The notes beneath the pieces are model-generated. The model saw only the letters and a program-made list of their open reading frames with translations, ran no database searches and had not been told where the DNA came from. Positions 16,047 to 25,095 of a DNA stretch of 64,000 bases are shown here, piece by piece. Within the stretch, counting starts at the first letter, position 1, and every line of letters begins with the position of its first letter. The position numbers were made by a program, and so were the translations under genes. The DNA is from Pseudomonadota bacterium (GTDB taxonomy: Bacteria > Pseudomonadota > Alphaproteobacteria > Rhizobiales > Rhizobiaceae). The DNA lies in the NCBI GenBank assembly GCA_023404095.1, contig JAEYDD010000067.1:1-64000 (forward strand). The letters run 5' to 3'.

Positions 16047-16166
16047 GGAGTACTCCTTCCGCGGCCGGCGAAGCCGGGCGGTCAAAAGCGATTGAAAGGT
16101 TCGTTCGCCGCGCAATATGGTCCTTGTGAGCTTGCGCGATAATCCGCATAGTGGGACAAGTATCTT

Positions 16167-16179
16167 TGAATTTAATTCA
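16167..16179. promoter_or_regulatory. Dyad in the MFS-LysR intergenic region
   Basis: TGAATT-T-AATTCA is a 13-bp dyad 14 bp upstream of the LysR start codon at 16194. Its place between divergent genes fits a LysR autoregulatory site, though the family's T-N11-A form is degenerate. Confidence 0.4.
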
Positions 16180-16193
16180 CAAAATGGGCGTCA

Positions 16194-17093
16194 ATGGACA
16201 ATCGGGCTGGCGAGATGGAGGTCTTTGTGACCGCCATGGACATGAAGAGCTTCTCGGCCGCCGGCCGCAGGCTCGGCCTGTCGCCCTCGGCCGTCAGCAA
16301 GCTTGTCGACCGCATCGAGGACCGGCTGTCGACGCGGCTGCTCGTACGCACGACCAGGCGGCTGGAGTTGACGCCGGAGGGCGAGGTCTATCTCGAACGC
16401 GCGCGGCGCATCCTGGCCGAGATCGCCGAAGCCGAGCAGGCGGTCGCCGACGGCGCCCGGGCGACGCCCCGCGGCCCCTTGCGCGTCAACGCCTCGGTTG
16501 GCTTCGGCGAACGCTTCATCCTGCCGCTGGCACCGGAGTTCCTGGCGCTCTATCCCGAGATCCAGCTCGACCTGACGCTGACAGACAGCATGATCGACGT
16601 GATCGGCGAGCGGGCCGACGTCGCCATCCGTAGCGGTCCCATGCGCGACTCCTCGCTCAAGGCGCGCAAGCTGATGGAAAGCGCCCCGGTGGTCATGGCC
16701 TCGCCGGCCTATCTCGACCGCTACGGCACGCCGAGGACGCCGGACGAGCTTGCCGGCCACAATTGCATCCGCTTCAACTTCCGCCGCAGCGTCGACGAGT
16801 GGACGTTTCGGCTGCCCGGGCAGGCGGCGCTGCGCCACTATGCGGTCACCGGCAACATGCAGGTGTCGAGCGGCGCGATCGTCCGCCAGATCTGCCTGGA
16901 TGGCATCGGGATCGGCCGCGTCGGTCGCTTCCATGTGGAGCCGGACCTGCAGGCCGGCCGCCTCGTGCCGCTGCTGGAGGCCTTTCACCCCGGAGAAGTC
17001 GAGACCGTCTATGCGGTTTTCGCCGCCCACGAGCATCTGGCGGGCCGCATTCGCGCCTTCATCGATTTCCTCGCCTCGCGCATTGGCGCCTGA
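16194..17093 (+). CDS. LysR family transcriptional regulator
   Basis: A 299-residue LysR-type regulator. The N-terminal winged helix reads FVTAMDMKSFSAAGRRLGLSPSAVSKLVDRIEDRLSTRLLVRTTRRLELTPEG split over residues ~8-60. The C-terminal effector domain of the CrgA/PBP2 type starts at ~90 (GPLRVNASVGFGERFILPLAPEFLALYPEI). The GERADVAIRSG motif and a terminal LAGRIRAFIDFLASR are typical of the DmlR/AaeR-like subgroup. It is divergent from the MFS-aldo/keto reductase pair, so it probably controls that pair in response to a substrate of either protein. Confidence 0.93.
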   Translation: MDNRAGEMEVFVTAMDMKSFSAAGRRLGLSPSAVSKLVDRIEDRLSTRLLVRTTRRLELTPEGEVYLERARRILAEIAEAEQAVADGARATPRGPLRVNASVGFGERFILPLAPEFLALYPEIQLDLTLTDSMIDVIGERADVAIRSGPMRDSSLKARKLMESAPVVMASPAYLDRYGTPRTPDELAGHNCIRFNFRRSVDEWTFRLPGQAALRHYAVTGNMQVSSGAIVRQICLDGIGIGRVGRFHVEPDLQAGRLVPLLEAFHPGEVETVYAVFAAHEHLAGRIRAFIDFLASRIGA

Positions 17094-17249
17094 GCCAAAT
17101 CGGCTCCGACGGGGCCCGGGACAACCCTGAAGGGAGCGCGGCGCGAATGCCTCTGGCAAACGTCGACGCGGCATGGAATGCTCTGCCTCGAAAGCGTTTC
17201 AGGCAGGAATATTTCAGCATCAGTTATCCGTGTCACAGAGGAGCAGTTC

Positions 17250-18719
17250 ATGTTCGCATGCGATCCCGCCGTTGACCCAAGCCAATCTCACGGGACCTTC
17301 CCCTGCATCTGCCACAGCCCGGCATTTGCAAGGCTGAACGGCGCGCTGGCGTCGAAATTCTCCAGGCGCAGCTTTCTCGCCGGAGCGGCCGCCTCGGCCG
17401 GCCTGCTGGCGCTTGCGCCCGGCCGTTCGCTGGCTGCGGTTCCCGCGCCGCCCAAAAAACCGGTCGCCTTCACCAATATCCGCCTGTTCGATGGCACGTC
17501 GGAAACGGTGCGCACCGGGATGCGCGTGCTGGTGGACGGCAAGACGATCAAGGCCGTCGAGTCCGACACCGCGCCGTTGGCACCGGAAGTTCAGGTGGTG
17601 GACGGTGGCGGGCGCACGCTGATGCCCGGCCTGATCGATGCCCATGTGCATGTGATGATGGCGGCGATCCCGATGCAGGTGCTGCTGACCGCAGACGTCG
17701 GCTATCTCAATCTTCTCGCCGCACAGGAGGCGGAGCGCATGCTGATGCGCGGCTTTACCAGCGTACGCGACCTCAGCGGCCCTACCTTCGGTCTGAAGCG
17801 GGCGATCGACGGCGGCATCTGCGCCGGTCCCCGCATCTGGCCCTCCGGGGCGATGATCTCGCAGACCTCCGGCCATGGCGATTTCCGCATGCCCTACGAA
17901 ATCCCCTCGCCACCGGGCGCGCCGTTTTCACGCGCAGAGGCGATCGGCGGCAGCGCCATCGCCGACGGCGTCGACGAAGTGCTCAAGCGCTGCCGGGAAC
18001 AGCTGATGCTGGGGGCCTCGCAGCTGAAGCTCGCTGCCGGCGGCGGGGTGTCCTCCAACTACGATCCGCTCGACAGCAGCCAGTATACGGTGGCCGAGTT
18101 CCGCGCCGCGGTCGATGCCGCAGAGAACTGGGGAACCTACGTCACCGTCCACGCCTACATGCCGCGCGCGATCAAGATCGCGATCAACGGTGGCGTGCGC
18201 TGCATCGACCATGGCCAGATGATGGACGAGGAGACGGCCAGGATCATGGCAGGCGAGGGCATCTGGCTCAGCACCCAGCCCTTCGACGAGACACATGGCT
18301 TCCAGTTTCCGGAGGGAACGCCGAACCGGGTCAAGCAGTTGGAGATGTTTGCCGGCACGAGGAACGCCTACCAGCTTGCAAGGGAGCACAAGCTGAAGAC
18401 CGCGTGGGGTACCGACCTGTTGTTCGATGCCAAGGGTGCGGCGACGCAGACCGCGCAGCTGGCGAAAATGACGGAGTACGGCTTCTCGGCGGCCGAAACG
18501 CTGAAGATGGCGACCGGCACCAATGCCGAGCTTCTGGCGATGTCCGGCCCGCGCACGCCCTATCCGGCGCCGGTCGGGCGGATTGCGCAAGGCGCCTTCG
18601 CCGATCTCCTGCTTGTCGACGGCGATCCGACGGTGGACCTGAACGTGCTCGTCGATGCGGAGCAGAACCTGAAGATCATCATGAAGGACGGCGTGTTCCA
18701 CAAGAACACCCTTGGCTGA
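17250..18719 (+). CDS. Secreted metal-dependent amidohydrolase (imidazolonepropionase-like)
   Basis: A 489-residue amidohydrolase-superfamily enzyme with an N-terminal twin-arginine signal (SRRSFLAGAAASAGLLALAPGRSLAA) ending near residue 67. Metal ligands visible are the HxH pair in MPGLIDAHVHVM, histidines in VTVHAYMP and CIDHGQMMDEE, and the Asp in TAWGTDLLF. The end of the barrel (APVGRIAQGAFADLLLVDGDPTVDL) is typical of the prolidase/imidazolonepropionase-like group. The ATG at 17250 is preceded by GAGGAG. The substrate is not predictable. It stands alone, in the same direction as the following pentapeptide-repeat gene. Confidence 0.92.
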   Translation: MFACDPAVDPSQSHGTFPCICHSPAFARLNGALASKFSRRSFLAGAAASAGLLALAPGRSLAAVPAPPKKPVAFTNIRLFDGTSETVRTGMRVLVDGKTIKAVESDTAPLAPEVQVVDGGGRTLMPGLIDAHVHVMMAAIPMQVLLTADVGYLNLLAAQEAERMLMRGFTSVRDLSGPTFGLKRAIDGGICAGPRIWPSGAMISQTSGHGDFRMPYEIPSPPGAPFSRAEAIGGSAIADGVDEVLKRCREQLMLGASQLKLAAGGGVSSNYDPLDSSQYTVAEFRAAVDAAENWGTYVTVHAYMPRAIKIAINGGVRCIDHGQMMDEETARIMAGEGIWLSTQPFDETHGFQFPEGTPNRVKQLEMFAGTRNAYQLAREHKLKTAWGTDLLFDAKGAATQTAQLAKMTEYGFSAAETLKMATGTNAELLAMSGPRTPYPAPVGRIAQGAFADLLLVDGDPTVDLNVLVDAEQNLKIIMKDGVFHKNTLG

Positions 18720-18866
18720 CGCTCGGCCCGTCACGAAGAAGAAAGGCGGGCGGCTGGCGGGCGCAGTTCCTGATTGCCAATTCTTGCGTGCCTGTGTCAG
18801 AACTGAGGGACGGTGGAAGCTTTCCAAAGGCAGCCTGCCGGTTATAGCAGCGTACCGAGGTGGCAG

Positions 18867-19652
18867 ATGAGCATTCGTGGCGGGCATCAGGCACATGTGG
18901 AGTTCCGGCGTTCTTCCAAAGCCCCTTCGCTTTCGCGCAAGGCCGGCCTCGGATCCGCCATCGTGCTCGGCGTCCTTGCGCTTTCCGTCCCCTGCGTCGC
19001 CGTCATCTTCGCCGGCCGCACCGCGGCGGCGGCCGACTGCGGCAGCACGCCGGAGCCGGGCATCGACTGGAGCCGCTGCAAGAAGCGGGCGATCATGCTC
19101 CAGGACAGCAATTTCAGGGGCGCCAACCTCGGCGAGGCCGATCTGGCCCTGACCGACATGAGCCGGACCAACCTCACCTCTGCCAATCTGGAAAAGGCCA
19201 ATCTCTCGCGCGCGTGGTTCACCGGCGCCACCCTGACGAAGGCCAATTTCAATCGGGTCGAGGCCTACCGGGTCGGCTTCGAGGGTGTCGTGGCGGATGG
19301 GGCGACGTTTGCCAGCGCCGAATTGCAGAGGGCAAACTTCAGGAACGCCCGCCTTGCCGGGGTCGATTTCGAAAAGGCCGAGCTCGGCCGGGCGGATTTC
19401 CGCGGCGCGGTCATCTCCGGCGCCAGCTTTCCACTTGCCAACCTCTCGCGGGCTGATTTCAGTACGGCGACGTTCGACCAGCCGTTGGACTTTTCGCAGG
19501 CCTTCATGTTCCTGACCCGCATCGAGGGGCTGGATCTCACAAACGCCAAGGGTCTGTCGCAGGAGCAGGTCAATCTCGCCTGCGGCGATGCCAGCACCCG
19601 GCTGCCTGCCGGCCTTGCCGCACCGTCCAACTGGCCTTGCCCGTTCGACTGA
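18867..19652 (+). CDS. Exported/anchored pentapeptide-repeat protein
   Basis: A 261-residue protein with a basic N-terminus, one hydrophobic segment (GSAIVLGVLALSVPCVAVIFAG) and then a pentapeptide-repeat solenoid of A(D/N)LXX type. Clear repeats include GANLGEADLALTDMSRTNLT and SANLEKANLSRAWFTGATLT. Two Cys flank the start of the mature region (DCGSTPEPGIDWSRC). The segment is either a signal peptide or an anchor, placing the repeat in the periplasm. Pentapeptide solenoids are protein-interaction scaffolds; no enzymatic role is implied. The start is the ATG at 18867 behind CGAGG. Confidence 0.9.
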   Translation: MSIRGGHQAHVEFRRSSKAPSLSRKAGLGSAIVLGVLALSVPCVAVIFAGRTAAAADCGSTPEPGIDWSRCKKRAIMLQDSNFRGANLGEADLALTDMSRTNLTSANLEKANLSRAWFTGATLTKANFNRVEAYRVGFEGVVADGATFASAELQRANFRNARLAGVDFEKAELGRADFRGAVISGASFPLANLSRADFSTATFDQPLDFSQAFMFLTRIEGLDLTNAKGLSQEQVNLACGDASTRLPAGLAAPSNWPCPFD

Positions 19653-19682
19653 CGAGGTCCCGATCGGCAGCGCCGCCGAAGC

Positions 19683-20453
19683 TCACGCCTTGACCGCCAC
19701 CAGGAAAAGCCGGGGGAAGCGCAGCAGCACGCGCCCGTCGGCGGTCCGCGGATAGGCCTTTTCGATCCGCTGCCGGTAGCTTTCCAGGAAGCCGGGCTGT
19801 TCTTCCTCCGGCAGCTTGTCGAGATAGGGCCTGATGCCCGTACCCTTCACCCATTCGACGATCGCCGCCGCATCCGCCATCGGGTGGTTATAGATCGTGT
19901 GCCAGATGTCCACTCGCGCCGCCTTTTTCGACAGCGCATCGAAATAGGCGATTGTCGGCGGCAGTGGCGGGCGCCTTGGATGAGAGGTGGCGAAATAGGC
20001 TGCCCAGCGCGGATCATCTGTCACCGCATCCATTTCCGTGTGGTTCGGCTCACCCCGATTGTCGGGCATCTGCACCGCCAGCACCCCGCCGGGGGCGAGA
20101 TGATCCATCAGCCGCTCGAAAACGGCGATGTGCCGGGGCACCCATTGGAAGACCGCATTGGCGAAGAGAAGCGCTGCCGGCACGGGCGGTGTCCAGCCCG
20201 AAAGGTCCCCGTGTGCGAAGGTGATGCCCGGTAGCCGCTTTCGCGCCGCCGCCAGCATGTCCTCGTCGCTGTCGATGCCGATCGTCTGGCGATCGGCAAA
20301 GCGCTCCGCCACAAGCGCGGTCGAGTTGCCCGGACCGCAGCCGAGGTCGTAGGCGGGACCTGCGGGAAGGTCCGGCACCTGCGCCAGCAGGTCTCGCACC
20401 GCGCGCGTACGCTCACCCTCGAATTTCACATACTGTGCCGCCGACCACGCCAT
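19683..20453 (-). CDS. tam: Trans-aconitate 2-methyltransferase
   Basis: SAM-dependent methyltransferase, 256 residues, matching Tam over its whole length. The SAM-binding motif is YDLGCGPGNSTALVAERF (~36-53). Conserved Tam segments include LFANAVFQWVPRH, GGVLAVQMPDNRGEPNH and VDIWHTIYNHPM. The enzyme methylates trans-aconitate, an inhibitory by-product of the citric acid cycle. The ATG at 20453 follows GGGAGA. The neighbouring HAD gene is on the same strand 22 bp upstream, so the two may be co-transcribed. Confidence 0.93.
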   Translation of the reverse strand: MAWSAAQYVKFEGERTRAVRDLLAQVPDLPAGPAYDLGCGPGNSTALVAERFADRQTIGIDSDEDMLAAARKRLPGITFAHGDLSGWTPPVPAALLFANAVFQWVPRHIAVFERLMDHLAPGGVLAVQMPDNRGEPNHTEMDAVTDDPRWAAYFATSHPRRPPLPPTIAYFDALSKKAARVDIWHTIYNHPMADAAAIVEWVKGTGIRPYLDKLPEEEQPGFLESYRQRIEKAYPRTADGRVLLRFPRLFLVAVKA

Positions 20454-20474
20454 CTGCGTCTCTCCCTTTGACCG

Positions 20475-21128
20475 CTACTCCAGAGCCTCCAGCGTCGGCA
20501 GGATCAGCGACGGACCGAGATCGGCATATTCGTCCGGCATGCCGGTCCGGTTGATCCACACCGTGCGGAAGCCGAATTTCGTCGCCCCCGCAACATCCCA
20601 GCGGTTCGACGACTGGAACGACACCGATCCGGGATAGAGCCGGTAGTTCGTCGTCACGACGTCATAGACGGCGGGCGCGGTCTTGTAGGTGCGCAGCGGA
20701 TCGACGGAGAAGATGTCGTCGATGACGGTGTCGAGCGCGGCATTGTCGACGGCCGACCGCAGCATCGCCGGGGCCCCGTTGGAAAGGATCGCGACCCGCG
20801 CCCCGCGGGCCTTGAGGCTTCTCAGGACCGCGGGTACTTCCGGATAGCAGTCCAGCTTCCAATAGGCGTCGAGGAGTTTCGCGCGCAGTGACCGGTCCAC
20901 TTCGGGAATTCTCTGAAACGCATGGTCCAGCGCTTCCTCGGTCAGCTGCCAGAAGTCGCGGTAGGCGCCCATCAGCGCCCGCGTCCAGGAATATTCCAGT
21001 TGCTTGGCCCGCCACAGCTCGGAAAAGCGCTGGTATTCCGGCCCGACGTCGCCCGCATGGTGACGCACGGCGGCATGCACGTCGAACAGCGTGCCATAGG
21101 CATCGAAGACATAGGCAGCATAGGGCAC
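20475..21128 (-). CDS. Haloacid dehalogenase, type II
   Basis: L-2-haloacid dehalogenase-type HAD protein, 217 residues. The nucleophile is Asp9 in YVFDAYGTLFDV. ILSNGAPAML supplies the Ser/Asn motif, YKTAPAVYDVV the Lys, and FQSSNRWDVAGATKFGF the final Asn/Asp motif that marks the type II dehalogenase subfamily rather than generic phosphatases. The start is GTG at 21128 with a poor ribosome binding site; no better upstream codon is evident. The likely reaction is hydrolysis of L-2-haloalkanoates to D-2-hydroxy acids, but many rhizobial homologues have no proven halogenated substrate. Confidence 0.9.
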   Translation of the reverse strand: MPYAAYVFDAYGTLFDVHAAVRHHAGDVGPEYQRFSELWRAKQLEYSWTRALMGAYRDFWQLTEEALDHAFQRIPEVDRSLRAKLLDAYWKLDCYPEVPAVLRSLKARGARVAILSNGAPAMLRSAVDNAALDTVIDDIFSVDPLRTYKTAPAVYDVVTTNYRLYPGSVSFQSSNRWDVAGATKFGFRTVWINRTGMPDEYADLGPSLILPTLEALE

Positions 21129-21235
21129 GGCGGCGGCTCAACTCCTGGAAAGCGCTTTCGTTCCAAATCATTAGCGCTAGATCATGTCAACATTGGGTGC
21201 GTCGCACAATAAGGCGGCACGCCCTTCTTGCGTGC

Positions 21236-22276
21236 TCAGAACCGCGTGATGACGCTGATCCCGAGATCGGTTGCCGTGTCCATGGCCATCAGCGCGTCGA
21301 CACCTTCCTCGAGGCTGATCTCTCGGCCGATGAGCTTCTCCGGCTGCAGCCGGCCCTCAGCCATCATCGAAAGCATGGCGTCGTAGCGCCAGGCCTGCAT
21401 GCCGTGGCTGCCGTAGATCTCCAGCTCGTGCCCGATTACCTGCGCCATCGGGATTACCGGCGTCGCCTCGTCTCCCAGCATCAGGCCGACCTGCACATGC
21501 CGGCCGCGCCGGCGCAGGTTTTTGATCGAGTTGAAGCAGGTCACGCGCGAGCCGAGCGCATCGATCGAGGCATGCGCGCCGCCGCCGGTGATCTCCCGCA
21601 CCGCATCCGCCACGTCGGCAACGTCCCGCGCGTTGATGGCGGCGACGGCGCCCATCTTGCGGGCGAAGGCGAGCTTGTCGTCCGAAATGTCGATCGCGAC
21701 CGGATGGGCGCCGAGCGCCGCCGCAATCATGATGGCAGAGAGGCCGACGCCGCCGCAGCCATGCACCGCCACCCATTCTCCGCCCTTCACCCTGGCCTGG
21801 TCGCAGACGGCACGGAACGAGGTGGCAAAGCGGCAGCCGAGGCTTGCCGCGGTCGCATAGGCGACATTCTCGGGCAGGTGCACGAGGTTCTGGTCGGCAT
21901 AATCGAGCGCCACGTACTCGGCGAACGATCCCCAATGGGTGAAGCCCGGCTGGAACTGCTCCTCGCAGATCTGCTGGTTGCCGGAGCGGCACTCGTGGCA
22001 ATGGCCGCAGCCTGAGACGAAGGGCACCGTTACCCGGTCGCCGACCTTGAAGCGCGTGACGCCCTTGCCGGTGGCGAGCACGGTGCCGGCAAGCTCGTGG
22101 CCCGGCACGTGCGGCAGGGAGATGTCGGGATCATGCCCCTGCCAGCCGTGCCAGTCGCTACGGCAAAGCCCGGTCGCCTCGACCTTGACGACCACGCCCG
22201 CGCTTGTCGGCGTCGGATCGGGCAGGGTTCGGATTTCCGGTCTTGCGCCGAATGCTTCGTAGTACATTGCCTTCAT
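21236..22276 (-). CDS. Zinc-dependent alcohol dehydrogenase
   Basis: Medium-chain dehydrogenase/reductase of 346 residues. Catalytic-zinc residues appear in ATGLCRSDWHGW and PHVPGHELAGTV. A cysteine cluster GCGHCHECRSGNQQIC provides the structural zinc lobe. VHGCGGVGLSAIMIAAALGAHPVAIDI is the NAD(P) Rossmann motif. The ATG at 22276 has GGAGGG upstream. The family oxidises alcohols or reduces aldehydes; a specific substrate is not deducible. It is divergent from the aminotransferase gene (184 bp between starts). Confidence 0.93.
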   Translation of the reverse strand: MKAMYYEAFGARPEIRTLPDPTPTSAGVVVKVEATGLCRSDWHGWQGHDPDISLPHVPGHELAGTVLATGKGVTRFKVGDRVTVPFVSGCGHCHECRSGNQQICEEQFQPGFTHWGSFAEYVALDYADQNLVHLPENVAYATAASLGCRFATSFRAVCDQARVKGGEWVAVHGCGGVGLSAIMIAAALGAHPVAIDISDDKLAFARKMGAVAAINARDVADVADAVREITGGGAHASIDALGSRVTCFNSIKNLRRRGRHVQVGLMLGDEATPVIPMAQVIGHELEIYGSHGMQAWRYDAMLSMMAEGRLQPEKLIGREISLEEGVDALMAMDTATDLGISVITRF

Positions 22277-22460
22277 CGGGCCACCCTCCGCTCGTGTCCA
22301 GACTCTATGCCATGCGAGGGCCGAACGTGCCATTGCCGCATCCATGACAATGACTGATGCACTCATTTAAGATCGTGTGTGGACACAGCTTGCGATTTGG
22401 TTCACGCCATGGGCGATTTGACCCGGGCCGAAAGGTCCGGCTTCGGAAGGAGACTTGAAG

Positions 22461-23348
22461 ATGGCAGTCGATACATCCCCGCGCACGCCCACCTGGACCT
22501 ACGTCGATGGCGAATGGGTCTCGGGCAATCCGCCGCTGATAGGTCCCACCTCGCATGCGATGTGGCTCGCCTCCACCGTTTTCGACGGCGCACGCTGGTT
22601 CGATGGCATCGCGCCCGACCTCGACCTCCATTGCCAGCGCATCAATCGTTCCGCGGTCAATCTCGGCCTCAAGGCAACGATGAGCGCCGAGGAGATCGAG
22701 GGTCTGGCCTGGGAAGGTGTGAAGAAGTTCGACGGCAAGACGGCGATCTACGTCAAGCCGATGTACTGGGCTGAGCACGGCGCGCCGTTCAGCGTGGTCG
22801 CGCCCGATCCGGAATCGACCCGCTTCGTGCTCTGCCTGTTCGAGGCGCCGATGGGAGACGGCCACACCGGCAATTCGATGACGGTTTCGCCATTCCGCCG
22901 GCCGACCAACGAATGCATGCCGACGGATGCCAAGGCCGGCTGCCTCTATCCGAACAACGCCCGCATTCTCGCGGAGGCGAACAAGCGCGGCTTTGAAAAC
23001 GCGCTGGTGCGCGACATGCTTGGAAACGTCGCCGAGACCGGCTCGTCCAACGTCTTCATGGTCAAGGACGGTGTCGTCTTCACCCCGGCCGCCAACCATA
23101 CCTTCCTGGCCGGCATCACCCGCCACCGCGTGATCACGCTGCTGCGTGCGGAAGGCTTCGAGGTGGTTGAAAAGACGATGACGCTCGAGGAGTTCCGGGA
23201 GGCCGACGAGATCTTCACCTCCGGCAACTATTCCAAGGTCGTGCCCGTGAACCGGCTGGACGATCGCAACCTGCAGCCCGGGCCGGTGACGGCCAAGGCG
23301 CGCGAGCTCTACTTCGACTGGGCGCATTCGAGCGGCAACCAGGCCTGA
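22461..23348 (+). CDS. Branched-chain amino acid aminotransferase-like protein (class IV PLP)
   Basis: A 295-residue fold-type IV aminotransferase. PLP-binding Lys158 lies in TDAKAGCLYPNN, the Glu192 motif in GNVAETGSSNVFMVKDG, and the phosphate-binding end in GITRHRVITLL. It opens TWTYVDGEWVSGNPPLIGPTSHAMWLASTVFDGARWF, as in the rhizobial IlvE-like paralogues. The ATG at 22461 is 8 bp after AAGGAG, preferred over the upstream TTG at 22455. It probably transaminates branched-chain or related amino acids, but a second substrate class such as D-amino acids cannot be excluded. The stop is followed by a palindromic repeat. Confidence 0.92.
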   Translation: MAVDTSPRTPTWTYVDGEWVSGNPPLIGPTSHAMWLASTVFDGARWFDGIAPDLDLHCQRINRSAVNLGLKATMSAEEIEGLAWEGVKKFDGKTAIYVKPMYWAEHGAPFSVVAPDPESTRFVLCLFEAPMGDGHTGNSMTVSPFRRPTNECMPTDAKAGCLYPNNARILAEANKRGFENALVRDMLGNVAETGSSNVFMVKDGVVFTPAANHTFLAGITRHRVITLLRAEGFEVVEKTMTLEEFREADEIFTSGNYSKVVPVNRLDDRNLQPGPVTAKARELYFDWAHSSGNQA

Positions 23349-23389
23349 GGGAAGGGGTCGCCAGCGTGGGTCGGGCGTCTCCGCCAGAA

Positions 23390-23504
23390 CCGTCATCCCG
23401 GCCCGCGAGCCGGGATCCAGCCAGGCCGCGTCCGCGGCGTGAGGGATTGTCTTTTCGCTCAACGACTTGAACGCACCGGATGCCGGATCAGATCCGCATG
23501 ACGG
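23390..23504. repeat. RIME-like palindromic intergenic element
   Basis: A 115-bp element beginning CCGTCATCCCGGC and ending ATGACGG, so its ends are inverted copies. Internal stem-loops are CCCGGC/GCCGGG at the left and CCGGAT/ATCCG-type arms at the right, with CCGCG/CGCGG in the middle. It lies between convergent genes and shares its block order with copies at 12561/13710, 44105, 46539 and 54954. Confidence 0.75.
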
Positions 23505-23551
23505 GGCCGGAGCTGATGCTGGCGTCTTGTGCGAAAGGACGGGGCAATACG

Positions 23552-23941
23552 CTATTTGCTCTCGTCGCTCTCGTCGGTAGCCCCGTTCGCCTTCTGCCGC
23601 TCCAGCACGGCCGCACGCTGCTTGTCGTTCAGGACGCGGACGTATTCCCGGCCGATCGCGCCCGTGACCTGTGCGCTCCTGGACTGCTTGTCGTAGACGC
23701 AGGCAAAAGTGACGCGGGCCTTCTCCTGTTCCGAGCGGCCGCTGATCAGCGCCACGCCGTAATTCTCGGTGCCGAACTCATCGACGAAGACGGTCTCGTT
23801 CTTCAGCTTCTCGGGCAGTGCGGCGACGCACTTTGCCTTCACGTCGTCCCGGAATTCCGACCATGCGTCCGGGGAGGATGCGAAGGCTGGAACTGCGCCG
23901 ATGAGCGCCACGACGGAGAGAAAACGGGTGAGAATGCGCAT
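23552..23941 (-). CDS. Small periplasmic protein of unknown function
   Basis: A 129-residue protein with a clear Sec signal peptide (RILTRFLSVVALIGAVPAFAS, cleavage near 24). The mature part has two cysteines (DDVKAKCVAAL and VTFACVYDKQS) and a predominantly beta pattern, with DEFGTENYGVALISGRSEQEKARVTFACVYD at its centre. The C-terminus is charged (ATDESDESK). The ATG at 23941 sits 7 nt after AAAGG; the ATG at 23947 would be too close to that site. I do not recognise the family. It is divergent from sodB with 233 bp between starts. Confidence 0.75.
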   Translation of the reverse strand: MRILTRFLSVVALIGAVPAFASSPDAWSEFRDDVKAKCVAALPEKLKNETVFVDEFGTENYGVALISGRSEQEKARVTFACVYDKQSRSAQVTGAIGREYVRVLNDKQRAAVLERQKANGATDESDESK

Positions 23942-24094
23942 GGACATGCCTTTCAGATGAGTGCGGGGCGGATCCCCGAACGGAAGGGACGAGGGGAGAA
24001 ATGGCTTGGCGATGGGGCGGTTCCATGGCAGCGCGCGCAAGTTGCGCATAGTACGAATATCCTGCGCAGCCGCAAATTTTGGCATGCAACCCGG

Positions 24095-24123
24095 TTGTCT
24101 GGAACAGGTCATCCCCCTATGTT
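24095..24123 (+). promoter_or_regulatory. Candidate sodB promoter
   Basis: TTGTCT (24095-24100) and TATGTT (24118-24123) are separated by 17 bp and lie ~50 bp upstream of the sodB start, matching a sigma70-like promoter. No clear iron- or manganese-responsive box was recognised nearby. Confidence 0.45.
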
Positions 24124-24174
24124 CCGCTCCACGGGTTTCAGTGAAAAAATTCCGTAATTCAGAGGAGATACGCC

Positions 24175-24777
24175 ATGGCCTTCGAACTTCCGCCGCTTCC
24201 CTACGACTACGACGCTCTTGCTCCGTTCATGTCGCGCGAGACGCTGGAATACCACCACGACAAGCACCACAAGGCCTATGTCGACAACGGCAACAAGCTC
24301 GCCGAGGAAGCAGGTCTTTCCAACCTGACCCTGGAAGAGATCGTCAAGAAGTCCTACGGCACCAACCAGGGCCTCTTCAACAACGCCGGCCAGCACTACA
24401 ACCACATCCACTTCTGGAAGTGGATGAAGAAGGCCGGCGGCGGCAAGTCGCTTCCGGGCGCGCTGCAGAAGGCGATCGACAGCGATCTCGGCGGCTACGA
24501 CAAGTTCAAGGCTGACTTCGTCGCAGCCGGCACGACGCAGTTCGGTTCGGGCTGGGCATGGCTCTCGGTCAAGGACGGCAAGCTCGTCATCTCCAAGACG
24601 CCGAACGGTGAAAACCCGCTCGTTCACGGCGCGTCCCCGATCCTCGGCGTCGATGTATGGGAGCACTCCTACTACATCGACTACCGCAACGCCCGTCCGA
24701 AGTACCTCGAGGCCTTCGTCGACAGCCTGATCAACTGGGACTACGTCCTGGAAATGTACGAAGCCGCGACGAAGTAA
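24175..24777 (+). CDS. sodB: Superoxide dismutase [Fe/Mn]
   Basis: Dismutates superoxide to H2O2 and O2 in the cytoplasm; 200 residues. Metal ligands are His27 (EYHHDKHH), His77 (QHYNHIHFW), Asp160 and His164 (DVWEHSYYIDY). Gln73 just ahead of the second ligand is the position that favours Fe-type or cambialistic enzymes. The ATG at 24175 has GAGGAG upstream and the gene ends in a strong terminator at 24804. No signal peptide. It is flanked by an unknown periplasmic protein gene and a cytochrome c' gene. Confidence 0.97.
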   Translation: MAFELPPLPYDYDALAPFMSRETLEYHHDKHHKAYVDNGNKLAEEAGLSNLTLEEIVKKSYGTNQGLFNNAGQHYNHIHFWKWMKKAGGGKSLPGALQKAIDSDLGGYDKFKADFVAAGTTQFGSGWAWLSVKDGKLVISKTPNGENPLVHGASPILGVDVWEHSYYIDYRNARPKYLEAFVDSLINWDYVLEMYEAATK

Positions 24778-24801
24778 GTCTGACGCACGGCAGAGTATCA
24801 G

Positions 24802-24833
24802 GAAGCCCCGGCCGCAAGGCCGGGGCTTTCTCG
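24802..24833 (+). terminator. Rho-independent terminator after sodB
   Basis: AGCCCCGGCC (24804-24813) and GGCCGGGGCT (24818-24827) form a perfect 10-bp stem with a GCAA tetraloop. An outer GA..TC pair and TTCTCGTTTC follow. Confidence 0.85.
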
Positions 24834-25095
24834 TTTCCCGCGCAGGTGCCGCTTTTGCGTGGTGCAATTGCATGTCGAGGCGGCGCTGAACTACGCGACA
24901 GCGCCAGCGCGCGCTGCACGCGACGGGTAGGCGTGACCGTTGCTGCATGGCCGGTGCGAGCGCGAATGCGATGCAACGCGGATCCCGGACATCAATAAAA
25001 CGTTACTTCTCTTCGCGTGCCGGCATGCAATCTTGCAGCCGCAATCCACAAATCTCGCCCGTCGACCAGATCGGGCGTTCCATCTGGAGCTACTG

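Noticed and set aside
13945..16149. 734-codon frame that would join the aldo/keto reductase to an N-terminal arginine-rich region
   Set aside because: The N-terminal ~457 codons run out of frame through the MFS gene. The real reductase starts at 14778 with the family N-terminus.
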